Positions 1-4,370 of a stretch of 6,384 nucleotides of DNA are shown piece after piece (within the stretch, counting starts at the first letter, position 1; each line of letters starts with the position of its first letter). The stretch lies in NCBI GenBank assembly GCA_900770645.1, contig CAAGKY010000089.1:1-6384 (forward strand), in the 5' to 3' direction. Source of the DNA: Bacilli bacterium (GTDB lineage: Bacteria > Bacillota_I > Bacilli_A > ML615J-28 > CAG-313). The translations under genes were made by a program, and so were the position numbers. The notes beneath the pieces were generated by a model. That model was not told where the DNA came from. It saw only the letters and a list, made by a program, of their open reading frames with translations, and did not search any database.

Positions 1-53
1 CTCTATTGGTTGCACAAAGAATTGAAGAAATAACATATAAAGGAGAAAAATAA
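1..53 (+). CDS. 3' end of a 37-aa small membrane protein (second copy of its tail)
   Basis: This is the tail of the small gene seen in full at 6205-6318. Here it reads from within the membrane segment through the charged tail AQRIEEITYKGEK and stops with TAA at 51-53. The next gene starts two bases later, at 56. It is not a separate gene; it appears twice because the circle was cut inside it. The overlapping 60-aa gene (6108-6290) likewise has its last bases at 1-25. Confidence 0.65.
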   Translation, partial: LLVAQRIEEITYKGEK

Positions 54-119
54 ATATGGAAATATGGTGTAATTTACTTAAACTTACTAAAACAGAGATA
101 AAAGAAGAATTTAATGAAA
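1..119. repeat. Terminal direct repeat, left copy (circle closure)
   Basis: These 119 bases are identical to the last 119 bases of the window (6266-6384). The repeat cuts through genes at both ends, and joining the ends restores them, so it marks a circular molecule opened by assembly. The unit length is 6,265 bp. A length of 119 is also a k-mer size commonly used by de Bruijn assemblers, which fits an assembly overlap rather than a biological terminal repeat. Confidence 0.97.
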
Positions 120-241
120 AATGTGTATCTATGGAACAATTATTATATTTAAAACAAATTATAAATGAATTAATAGAAGAAAAAGTTTTCGATAAAATAG
201 TTAATTTTAATTTATATTACGAAGAATGTGAAGAGGATTAA
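56..241 (+). CDS. Small acidic helical protein, 61 aa, unknown function
   Basis: I do not recognise this protein. It is predicted soluble and mostly helical: charged and leucine/isoleucine-rich stretches alternate (TKTEIKEEFNEK, then LYLKQIINELIEEKVF), it has two cysteines (C5, C23) plus one near the end (C58), and it ends in an acidic tail, EECEED. There is no membrane segment, so it stands out in this run of small membrane proteins. The ATG is preceded by AAGGAG at 40-45 with ten bases between, a normal Firmicute ribosome binding site. It starts two bases after the previous stop and ends two bases before the next ATG, so it is inside a tightly packed plus-strand operon that begins downstream of the origin-like region. 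At 61 aa it is shorter than the single-stranded DNA-binding proteins of known filamentous phages (roughly 80-110 aa) and shows no beta-rich pattern, so I would not assign that role. A copy of its first 64 bases closes the window. Confidence 0.85.
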   Translation: MEIWCNLLKLTKTEIKEEFNEKCVSMEQLLYLKQIINELIEEKVFDKIVNFNLYYEECEED

Positions 242-243
242 AA

Positions 244-408
244 ATGCTAGAAAGTGTTAGAATCGGGACGTATGTAATTTCAAGATTTCTTTTAGGAATA
301 TGTATAATTGGATTAATTGAGTGTATATTAGAGACAATATGCAGCTTTATTTCTAAAAAAATACAAAAAAGAAAGGAAATTAAAAATGAACAAAGAAACA
401 ATAATTAA
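244..408 (+). CDS. Small membrane protein, 54 aa, unknown function
   Basis: The 54-codon frame starts with ATG at 244, six bases after AGAGGA (232-237) and two bases after the previous stop, and ends with TAA at 406-408. A hydrophobic stretch at about residues 15-36 (FLLGICIIGLIECILETICS and on) would cross the membrane once. It is followed by a strongly basic tail (KKIQKRKEIKN) predicted to stay in the cytoplasm. Three cysteines (C20, C27, C33) lie in the membrane stretch. The 3' end overlaps the next gene by 23 bases, typical of coupled translation in small phages. Size, single membrane span and basic C-terminus resemble minor coat or assembly-accessory proteins of filamentous phages, but no specific family is evident. 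It lies on the opposite strand from the virion genes, so an early or regulatory membrane role is equally possible. Confidence 0.75.
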   Translation: MLESVRIGTYVISRFLLGICIIGLIECILETICSFISKKIQKRKEIKNEQRNNN

Positions 409-571
409 AAGTATTTTATCAATAGCAGTTTCCTTTTTGTTATATTGGTTAATGAAATTTATTTGTGTTCAAGCAGGTGGATTTAATGCACTTAGTTATC
501 TTATGGGAGCTATGTCAATATCAATATATGGAACTATAGTTGAAAAGATACAAAAAATACGCGTAAATTAA
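386..571 (+). CDS. Small membrane protein with two predicted spans, 61 aa
   Basis: The ATG at 386 lies eight bases after AAAGGA (372-377), inside the end of the preceding gene. The protein begins MNKETIIKS, then has a hydrophobic stretch at about 8-28 (ILSIAVSFLLYWLMKFICV), a short glycine-containing turn (QAGGFN), and a second stretch at about 35-51 (ALSYLMGAMSISIYGTIV). It ends basic (EKIQKIRVN). It is the last gene of the plus-strand operon: its final codons and TAA (569-571) lie within a strong terminator hairpin. I cannot assign a function. A two-span protein of this size could be a minor virion protein, a superinfection-exclusion protein or a holin-like protein, but nothing in the sequence separates these. 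Confidence 0.85.
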   Translation: MNKETIIKSILSIAVSFLLYWLMKFICVQAGGFNALSYLMGAMSISIYGTIVEKIQKIRVN

Positions 572-592
572 CACGCGTTTTTTTCTTTTTAT
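552..592 (+). terminator. Intrinsic terminator of the plus-strand small-gene operon
   Basis: ACGCGT at 559-564 pairs with ACGCGT at 573-578 around an 8-base loop. The A run at 552-557 can extend the stem onto the following T run (578-584, then C and five more Ts). The stem overlaps the end of the 61-aa gene. The tail GCGTTTTTTTCTTTTTAT recurs exactly at the terminator at 4343-4372. The flanking A and T runs may make it work in both directions. Confidence 0.85.
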
Positions 593-593
593 T

Positions 594-626
594 CTCCTCT
601 CGCTCCCTCTCACCACCCACACACCA
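594..626. other. C-rich island between convergent terminators
   Basis: This 33-base stretch is almost entirely C, T and A on the plus strand with a single G (602), so the minus strand is G-rich with several GG and GGG runs. It is sharply different from the AT-rich DNA around it. No reading frame covers it. It lies between the plus-strand terminator and the long AT hairpin, in the only place where the two transcription arms meet. A structural role (packaging or strand-start signal, or a two-layer G-quadruplex on the minus strand) is possible but unproven. Confidence 0.5.
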
Positions 627-631
627 AATTA

Positions 632-690
632 CAAAAAAAAGGAAATTTTTTATATATATACGTAGTATATATATAAAATTCCTATTTTTG
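632..690 (-). terminator. Long AT-rich hairpin, terminator of the virion operon
   Basis: There is an uninterrupted 14-bp stem (648-661 with 665-678) around a GTA loop. After a small bulge, 640-644 pairs with 679-683, and then an A run (634-638) pairs with a T run (685-689). On the minus strand the hairpin begins nine bases after the stop of the Zot-like gene and ends in eight Ts (complement of 633-640), the form of an intrinsic terminator. The stem is unusually long and could also serve as a packaging or replication structure, as hairpins in this genome position do in classical filamentous phages. Confidence 0.75.
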
Positions 691-698
691 TAGTTTTT

Positions 699-1370
699 TT
701 ATTTGATCGTGTCTAGCTTTGTCCAACGTTTCCAGTCGGTTTTTATCTCATAATTTTCGGTTTTATCGTAGCTATTAAAATAAGCCCATAATTTAGGTGT
801 AAAAAAGTTAAAAGAATTTTCCTTGTCCCATTCAAAATACTCCACAATTTGCCCATTAATTAAATCCATAGTTTTACGAATTGCTAAAGCTTCAATCTGA
901 AAAGGGACTTTTGACTTTTTCAACATGATTAATACTGTTGTTAATTCTCTAAATTTATTATCAACATCGCCATAAGCTTGAGAAAATAACCATAAATCAA
1001 CTCCATAATGACGATGTTTTTTCAAAAATCTTATTTGTGCATCATTTAAGTTTTTCATCCAATTACGATTAGATAGTTCGCTACCAGCCTCGTCAATTAT
1101 AACTGTACAATTTTCTAGCAAGTATTTTCCTAAATCTTTTAAATCAATCTGAATTGCTCCTATAATTGGAACATTTGAATAAATTGGTTTATCAGCTTCT
1201 ATACTATCTTTAACCAATTTAGCTGCTAGAGTAGTTTTTCCTGTACCTGGTGGAGCAAAAACTTGAGTAAATTTGTTTGGTGGTCTACAAATTATTTTTT
1301 CAGCACCTTTAAATGCTTTATATATTTTAAACATTAAAAATGCAGTAATTATAATTATTTTAAACAGCAT
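699..1370 (-). CDS. zot: Zot/pI-family filamentous phage assembly ATPase
   Basis: This is the membrane-linked ATPase that powers extrusion of filamentous phage through the cell envelope. The 223-aa protein has a hydrophobic N-terminus (about residues 2-17), a Walker A motif APPGTGKTT (39-47), a Walker B motif VIIDEA (90-95), the Zot-type segment HRHYGVDLWLFSQ (119-131) in which Q131 would be the sensor, and a likely arginine finger at R141. No membrane segment follows the ATPase domain. In Ff-type pI the membrane span follows the ATPase domain, so here the anchor appears to have moved to the N-terminus. It is also shorter than the roughly 350-aa Ff pI, with no periplasmic domain, as expected where there is no secretin to meet. 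The ATG overlaps the end of the upstream gene by 11 bases and has only a weak GAGG site, suggesting coupled translation. It is the last gene of the coat operon, ahead of the long hairpin terminator. The family assignment is secure; the energy-transfer role is by homology. Confidence 0.95.
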   Translation of the reverse strand: MLFKIIIITAFLMFKIYKAFKGAEKIICRPPNKFTQVFAPPGTGKTTLAAKLVKDSIEADKPIYSNVPIIGAIQIDLKDLGKYLLENCTVIIDEAGSELSNRNWMKNLNDAQIRFLKKHRHYGVDLWLFSQAYGDVDNKFRELTTVLIMLKKSKVPFQIEALAIRKTMDLINGQIVEYFEWDKENSFNFFTPKLWAYFNSYDKTENYEIKTDWKRWTKLDTIK

Positions 1371-1542
1371 TTTCTTTGCCCTCGTTCATTTCTGCAATTA
1401 ATTTTTTCAAATATTCAGATTCTTTTTTAGCTAATTTATCACGTTCTTTTTTATCTAAATAACGTATGTATTTATAAGTAAATAAATCCACCATAAAACA
1501 ACATACAATTATTAAAATAATTTCTAGAATAAGTCCTAACAT
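1360..1542 (-). CDS. Small membrane protein with charged C-terminal helix, 60 aa
   Basis: The N-terminal membrane span (about residues 2-21, GLILEIILIIVCCFMVDLF) is followed by a highly charged helix rich in K and E (YLDKKERDKLAKKESEYLKK) that could form a short coiled coil in the cytoplasm. Start: ATG at 1542, within a TAATG overlap with the upstream stop, after AAAGGAG. It lies directly before the Zot-like ATPase and overlaps it by 11 bases. A membrane protein with a cytoplasmic coiled coil just ahead of the ATPase could be an assembly partner of it, but that is inferred from position only. I recognise no family. The sequence around its start closely resembles that of the 57-aa gene at 1754-1927. 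Confidence 0.85.
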   Translation of the reverse strand: MLGLILEIILIIVCCFMVDLFTYKYIRYLDKKERDKLAKKESEYLKKLIAEMNEGKENAV

Positions 1543-1766
1543 TAAATCAATCTCCTTTTTCTTCCAAATATATGTCTATCAATTTTTACAATTAACTTTA
1601 TAAACCAATAAATTAATAAATATGCAAATATATTGACAACAATTAATGTCAATAAATAGACATCTGAAGACGCACTTAAACTTAAATTTAAATCATATAT
1701 CAGATTATCAAATTGCGTCGTATTTATAATTAAAAATTTTTCTACATTAATTATTATTCGTTCCAT
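1542..1766 (-). CDS. Small membrane protein, 74 aa, unknown function
   Basis: The polar N-terminal half (residues 1-36) leads into one membrane span at about 37-60 (YLLTLIVVNIFAYLLIYWFI and on) and a basic C-terminal tail (KIDRHIFGRKRRLI). The strongly basic end would lie in the cytoplasm, where in filamentous phages such tails contact DNA, or it may simply fix topology. No signal peptide is seen. The ATG at 1766 lies inside the end of the upstream gene (13-base overlap) and has only a distant G-rich site (GGGGGTG), so it probably relies on coupled translation. It sits in the virion operon upstream of the ATPase, so a minor coat or assembly role is likely. No family recognised. Confidence 0.85.
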   Translation of the reverse strand: MERIIINVEKFLIINTTQFDNLIYDLNLSLSASSDVYLLTLIVVNIFAYLLIYWFIKLIVKIDRHIFGRKRRLI

Positions 1767-1927
1767 ATTTTTTCATTTACACCCCCAAATAATAATCTAC
1801 ATGGTAGTACAAAAACACCTTTTATAAATACATATATTGTAGATGCTGTCAAAAATATGTAAATAAAATCATACCCTTGAAAAAAAGGACACATTTCTAC
1901 CCAAAAATTATATACCAATTCTAACAT
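1754..1927 (-). CDS. Small membrane protein, 57 aa, unknown function
   Basis: The minus-strand frame runs from ATG at 1927 to TAA at 1754-1756, 57 codons. The ribosome binding site is GGGAG about nine bases upstream, and the gene overlaps the downstream ATG by 13 bases and starts four bases after the upstream TGA, so it fills what would otherwise be a 165-base gap in the operon. The protein starts MLELVYNFWVEM, has one hydrophobic segment at about 20-42 (DFIYIFLTASTIYVFIKGVF), then RLLFGG and a polar end (VNEKIWNE). C13 and C43 flank the span. Size and location suggest a minor coat or assembly protein. I recognise no family. Confidence 0.75.
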   Translation of the reverse strand: MLELVYNFWVEMCPFFQGYDFIYIFLTASTIYVFIKGVFVLPCRLLFGGVNEKIWNE

Positions 1928-1931
1928 TAAA

Positions 1932-2120
1932 TCACTCTCCCTTATCTATAATTCCAAGTGCATCAAGTATTAAATATAAAGCTGTGGCTATAAATACAAA
2001 AGCAACAACAACTTTTCCAACAGGTATAAATTGACCTGTTTCAAATTCAAATTTAAATAAAAATATATTATTAATAAAAGTTGTTGACAAATCAATTATA
2101 CCTTTGATTATTTCTACCAT
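1932..2120 (-). CDS. Small hydrophobic protein, probable minor virion component, 62 aa
   Basis: An N-terminal amphipathic segment (MVEIIKGIIDLSTTFINNIF) is followed by a polar stretch with an FEFETGQ motif, then one strong membrane span at about 34-53 (GKVVVAFVFIATALYLIL) and a short acidic/basic end (GIIDKGE). The ATG at 2120 shares its A with the upstream TAA (TAATG) and is served by AAAGGTGGTGCG, the same ribosome-binding motif used by the 59-aa gene and the major coat gene. Among small genes of filamentous phages, this size and the place between adsorption protein and ATPase fit tip proteins of the pVI/pVII/pIX kind, but sequence similarity cannot be judged by eye. The next gene begins five bases past the stop. 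Confidence 0.85.
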   Translation of the reverse strand: MVEIIKGIIDLSTTFINNIFLFKFEFETGQFIPVGKVVVAFVFIATALYLILDALGIIDKGE

Positions 2121-2299
2121 TAACCACGCACCACCTTTATAACTACAACTGCGACAATAATTATTAATACAACTGCTAAAATTGTGCTAAAAGGTTCTGG
2201 AATAAAACCAAATATTAAGCTACAGATATCTATAAATCCTAAAACAAACTCTTTTATATTTTCAATAGCACCTTCTACATTGTCCCATAATTCTTTCAT
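2120..2299 (-). CDS. 59-aa minor coat-like protein, resembles the adsorption protein's C-terminal anchor
   Basis: The 59-codon minus-strand frame starts at 2299 and ends at 2120, linked by one-base TAATG overlaps to genes on both sides. Features: a short N-terminus with VEGAIENIKEF (8-18), a hydrophobic segment (19-32), a proline turn IPEP (33-36), a long membrane span (38-54) and a basic end KVVRG. This order mirrors the last 60 residues of the 515-aa protein encoded just upstream (VEGLFDVVKNF, hydrophobic segment, LNP turn, span, KVVRR). I infer a duplicated tip-anchor module and hence a minor virion protein at the same end of the particle as the adsorption protein. A chance resemblance between two membrane proteins is the alternative. 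The ribosome binding site AAAGGTGGTGCG lies in the 3' end of the upstream gene and encodes its tail. Confidence 0.85.
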   Translation of the reverse strand: MKELWDNVEGAIENIKEFVLGFIDICSLIFGFIPEPFSTILAVVLIIIVAVVVIKVVRG

Positions 2300-3846
2300 T
2301 ATCTACGCACCACCTTTATGATTTTACTTATAACCAAAACGACAAATAAGCTAATTATTGCATTTCTTAACCACGGATTTAAACCATTAAAAAAATACAT
2401 TATTAAATCGAAAAATATTATTATATAACTACTAACTGCATTAATAAAATTTTTAACAACGTCAAATAATCCTTCAACACTCGTGTAGTCTTGTTCACCT
2501 AATTCCGCACTTAAATTATTATCTATAACATTGTCGTATGTGTCGTTAAAGCTACTATCGGAACCGCCACCACTACCACTAGCTGCAATTCTATGACTAT
2601 AATTTTTTAGTTCGATTCCGTCTAATTCTATCTTGATATAAAAGCCAGTTACAAAGTTTTCTTCTGTGTATATTAATGTTTTATTATCACCGTCTATCAA
2701 TTTATCGTCTATATAAAATTTCAAATCGTACATATCAGAAAACTGCGAAAATTCGCTAAAATCGACACTTATAATTATTTCTTTTTCCTTGTCGTCATTT
2801 ATGCTTGTGTCTTCTTTAATAATTACGTTTCTTTCAATAACGTCGTATAACCAGCTGTAATTACCGTATTTTGTTAGTTTTTCGTCTTTTAACGTGTATA
2901 TTACATTTTCAGAAGAATCTAAGATCCTAAAATAAATATCTGTATTAATACCTTGATATAATTTGTATTTTCGTTCTTCTCCAACGTCTATATCAACAAA
3001 ATCAACGTTATTAAAACTATATTGATAAATAAAACTTTCATCCCAGCAGTTTTCAAAATTTATTATAAATTGAGCTAATTCACGCCCTTGATCATCGCCA
3101 TAACCAAATTTATCGATTGTGATTCCAAAATCATTTAAACCAGTTATATCAACTTGATTTTCTAATACAGTATTTCCAGAAGAATCTAAAATTCTTGCAT
3201 AAAACTTTGAATTATGTTCTAAATAATATTCATACTCATAATTAGAATTTAAAGCTATAGTCGTCCAATCTGTATAATCAGTTTTTATCTGATAAGTATA
3301 ATCAGAGCCTTCTACATTACTAAACATTGAAGTTATAGAATAAACATCTCTACCATTTATATATTCTTCTAAAAAATTTGTTTGAAAAGAAATTTCTGGA
3401 GTTTTATTAGCTAATCCATAACCAGCTTCATAATAAACACTAAGGTCTTTATTATAAATATTATCAGTAGTAGCATTTATAGTTTGATAACCAAATGAAC
3501 TTCCTGAAGTAAATCCACTACCAACCCATTCTCCATTTGATAAAACATATACAGCTACAAGTTTATGACTTATATAACTCATATAATCACTTCTATGTAC
3601 TTGACTAAAATATAAATAGCCATTTACACTATAAACATAAACTTCTGAAGAATCAGTCCAACAAAACATTCTTATAGTTCCATCACTCTTAGTAGTTATA
3701 ACATAATTAGGTCTATCACTACGAACATCTGGAACAATAGTACCATCTGAAAGTTCTAAAGCACTAGCAGTTGATATCGGTATAATCGAAATCATTAGTA
3801 TTATAAAACCAATTAAAAAGTTCTTTGTTTTCAACAATTTCTTCAA
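2299..3846 (-). CDS. pIII-like adsorption / minor tip protein, 515 aa, TTG start
   Basis: This is the likely host-recognition protein. The signal peptide is clear: KKLLKTKN, a hydrophobic core (10-24) and an ASA cleavage site at 27-29. The exported part (30-420) is rich in Y, S, D and N. Two stretches at about 183-237 and 272-326 look like repeats, each ending in an RILDSS motif (219-224 and 307-312), with a weaker third at 374-417; they are probably beta-sandwich domains. A short Gly/Ser linker (GSGGGSDSS, 424-432) follows, like the glycine linkers of pIII. The end carries two hydrophobic segments (472-487, 494-510) and a basic KVVRR tail, so the protein stays anchored until virion release. 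The start is TTG at 3846, chosen because it gives the complete signal peptide and has GGGGGTG eight bases upstream. No sequence family is recognised; the role rests on architecture and on its place after the coat gene. The N-terminal half differs in base composition from the rest. Confidence 0.87.
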   Translation of the reverse strand: MKKLLKTKNFLIGFIILMISIIPISTASALELSDGTIVPDVRSDRPNYVITTKSDGTIRMFCWTDSSEVYVYSVNGYLYFSQVHRSDYMSYISHKLVAVYVLSNGEWVGSGFTSGSSFGYQTINATTDNIYNKDLSVYYEAGYGLANKTPEISFQTNFLEEYINGRDVYSITSMFSNVEGSDYTYQIKTDYTDWTTIALNSNYEYEYYLEHNSKFYARILDSSGNTVLENQVDITGLNDFGITIDKFGYGDDQGRELAQFIINFENCWDESFIYQYSFNNVDFVDIDVGEERKYKLYQGINTDIYFRILDSSENVIYTLKDEKLTKYGNYSWLYDVIERNVIIKEDTSINDDKEKEIIISVDFSEFSQFSDMYDLKFYIDDKLIDGDNKTLIYTEENFVTGFYIKIELDGIELKNYSHRIAASGSGGGSDSSFNDTYDNVIDNNLSAELGEQDYTSVEGLFDVVKNFINAVSSYIIIFFDLIMYFFNGLNPWLRNAIISLFVVLVISKIIKVVRR

Positions 3847-3892
3847 TGTAAAAACACCCCCATTCTATATAATTTTTAATCTTTTTAAACAT
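3764..3892 (-). CDS. Possible 42-aa leader ORF overlapping the adsorption gene start
   Basis: The ATG at 3892 lies four bases after a GGAGG site (3897-3901), stronger than the site of the large gene itself. The frame runs 42 codons (MFKKIKNYIEWGCFYIEEIV and on) and ends with TAG at 3764-3766, so it passes over the TTG start of the 515-aa protein in another frame. It has no signal peptide or membrane span. It may be a translated leader that opens or limits the large gene's start, or only a fortuitous frame behind a spacer ribosome site. Evidence is limited to the ribosome binding site. Confidence 0.3.
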   Translation of the reverse strand: MFKKIKNYIEWGCFYIEEIVENKELFNWFYNTNDFDYTDINC

Positions 3893-3905
3893 AAGTCCTC
3901 CACAT

Positions 3906-3932
3906 AAAAAGGTGGGGATTCCACCGCCACCT
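3906..3932 (-). terminator. Terminator/attenuator after the major coat gene
   Basis: On the minus strand GGTGG (3925-3921) pairs with CCACC (3915-3911) around AATCC, followed by five Ts (3910-3906). An alternative six-pair stem uses AGGTGG (3932-3927) with CCACCT (3915-3910). It lies 24 bases past the coat stop codon and before the large adsorption gene. A partial terminator here would give much coat mRNA and little of the rest, as the central terminator after gene VIII does in Ff phages. Confidence 0.7.
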
Positions 3933-3955
3933 AAGATTTTACTTTAATCGAATTA

Positions 3956-4162
3956 TTAAACGTGTTTACGTCTTAAGAATAATCTATAACATAAACCAAT
4001 ACCTGCACTAACTAAACCTAAAGTAATAACAATTTTACCCATTGGTTGAGCCCATAAAGCTGTAAAGAAATTACCTGACATACCTACAACACCAGTCATA
4101 GTTTCACCAGCTTGTGTAAAGATATCTCCTACAACAATTTCTGCTGCTTCAGTTCCTTCCAT
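3956..4162 (-). CDS. Probable major coat protein, 68 aa (pVIII-like)
   Basis: The layout is that of a filamentous phage major coat protein: an acidic amphipathic N-terminal part (E2, E5, E8, D13, E20), a small-residue region (TGVVGMSGN, 23-31), an interfacial LWAQP (36-40), one membrane span (about 44-63, IVITLGLVSAGIGLCYRLFL) and a basic end RRKHV (64-68) that would face the packaged DNA. There is no cleavable signal peptide, so it would insert directly in the membrane. It is the first gene of the leftward operon, has the ribosome site AAAGGTGGTGCG seven bases from its ATG, a near-consensus promoter about 40-70 bases upstream, and a terminator just downstream; all suit the most abundant virion protein. 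Inside the gene CpG is nearly absent, perhaps from codon selection for high expression. Assignment is by architecture and position. Confidence 0.85.
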   Translation of the reverse strand: MEGTEAAEIVVGDIFTQAGETMTGVVGMSGNFFTALWAQPMGKIVITLGLVSAGIGLCYRLFLRRKHV

Positions 4163-4203
4163 TCTCGCACCACCTTTCCGATAGAATGAGTACTCTTACA
4201 ATA

Positions 4204-4232
4204 AAAATAGCACAAAAAAAACAAGCTGTCAA
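4204..4232 (-). promoter_or_regulatory. Leftward promoter of the coat operon
   Basis: On the minus strand TTGACA (4232-4227) is followed by a 17-base spacer and TATTTT (4209-4204), with TG one base before the -10 box (extended -10). Transcription would start near 4197, about 35 bases before the coat ATG. The -35 box lies inside the perfect inverted repeat at 4224-4251. The hairpin plus the eight Ts that follow it on this strand could also act as a terminator for antisense transcripts coming from the integrase side. Confidence 0.75.
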
Positions 4233-4251
4233 CCTTTTTTGGTTGACAGCT
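4224..4251. repeat. Perfect 11-bp inverted repeat linking two back-to-back promoters (probable operator)
   Basis: AGCTGTCAACC (4224-4234) and GGTTGACAGCT (4241-4251) are exact reverse complements separated by six Ts. Each arm contains the TTGACA box of one of the divergent promoters, so a dimeric repressor bound here would shut both. No dedicated repressor gene is obvious in the window; the winged-helix protein at 5544-5915 is the only candidate, although its likely binding repeats (GACAGT) differ from this site. Confidence 0.75.
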
Positions 4252-4271
4252 ACAATTTGGTGTGTTATTAT
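4243..4271 (+). promoter_or_regulatory. Rightward promoter for a short RNA / integrase leader
   Basis: TTGACA (4243-4248), a 17-base spacer and TATTAT (4266-4271), with TG one base before the -10 box. Both boxes are near consensus. The start point would be near 4278, exactly where an 11-bp hairpin begins. A terminator 65 bases further on means that most transcripts would be short unless it is read through into the integrase. Confidence 0.75.
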
Positions 4272-4277
4272 ATATTC

Positions 4278-4370
4278 GAATCAATAAATCGGCTTTATTG
4301 ATTCCTATTAGTGTAAAACCATTTGTCAAACATACCCCTTTTAAAAACGCATTATTGCGTTTTTTTCTTT
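4278..4370 (+). ncRNA. Candidate ~90-nt structured small RNA
   Basis: It is bounded by the rightward promoter and an intrinsic terminator and has no credible reading frame. The 5' end folds into a perfect 11-bp stem (4278-4288 with 4294-4304) with loop TCGGC. A mostly unpaired middle (4305-4342) contains a C run (ACCCCTTTT), and the 3' end is the terminator hairpin. It could be a trans-acting or antisense regulator, or the aborted leader of the integrase transcript. No extended complement to its middle is seen in the window apart from a 10-base match at 4401-4410. Confidence 0.5.

Noticed and set aside
1..119. Biological long terminal repeat or integration duplication
   Set aside because: It cuts through coding frames and has exact identity and a typical assembler overlap length; a circular molecule explains it.
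207..401. 64-codon minus-strand frame opposite the first small genes
   Set aside because: It is antisense to two well-supported plus-strand genes with ribosome sites, and its composition looks like the reverse of membrane coding.
4129..4329. 66-codon minus-strand frame over the control region and the coat gene start
   Set aside because: It runs through the inverted repeat, both divergent promoters and the 5' end of the coat gene in another frame; regulatory structure explains the sequence better.
4278..4342. Antisense pairing of the small RNA with integrase mRNA (CCCCTTTT against AAAAGGGG near 4640)
   Set aside because: Only eight bases match in a simple A/G run; this is expected by chance in AT-rich DNA.
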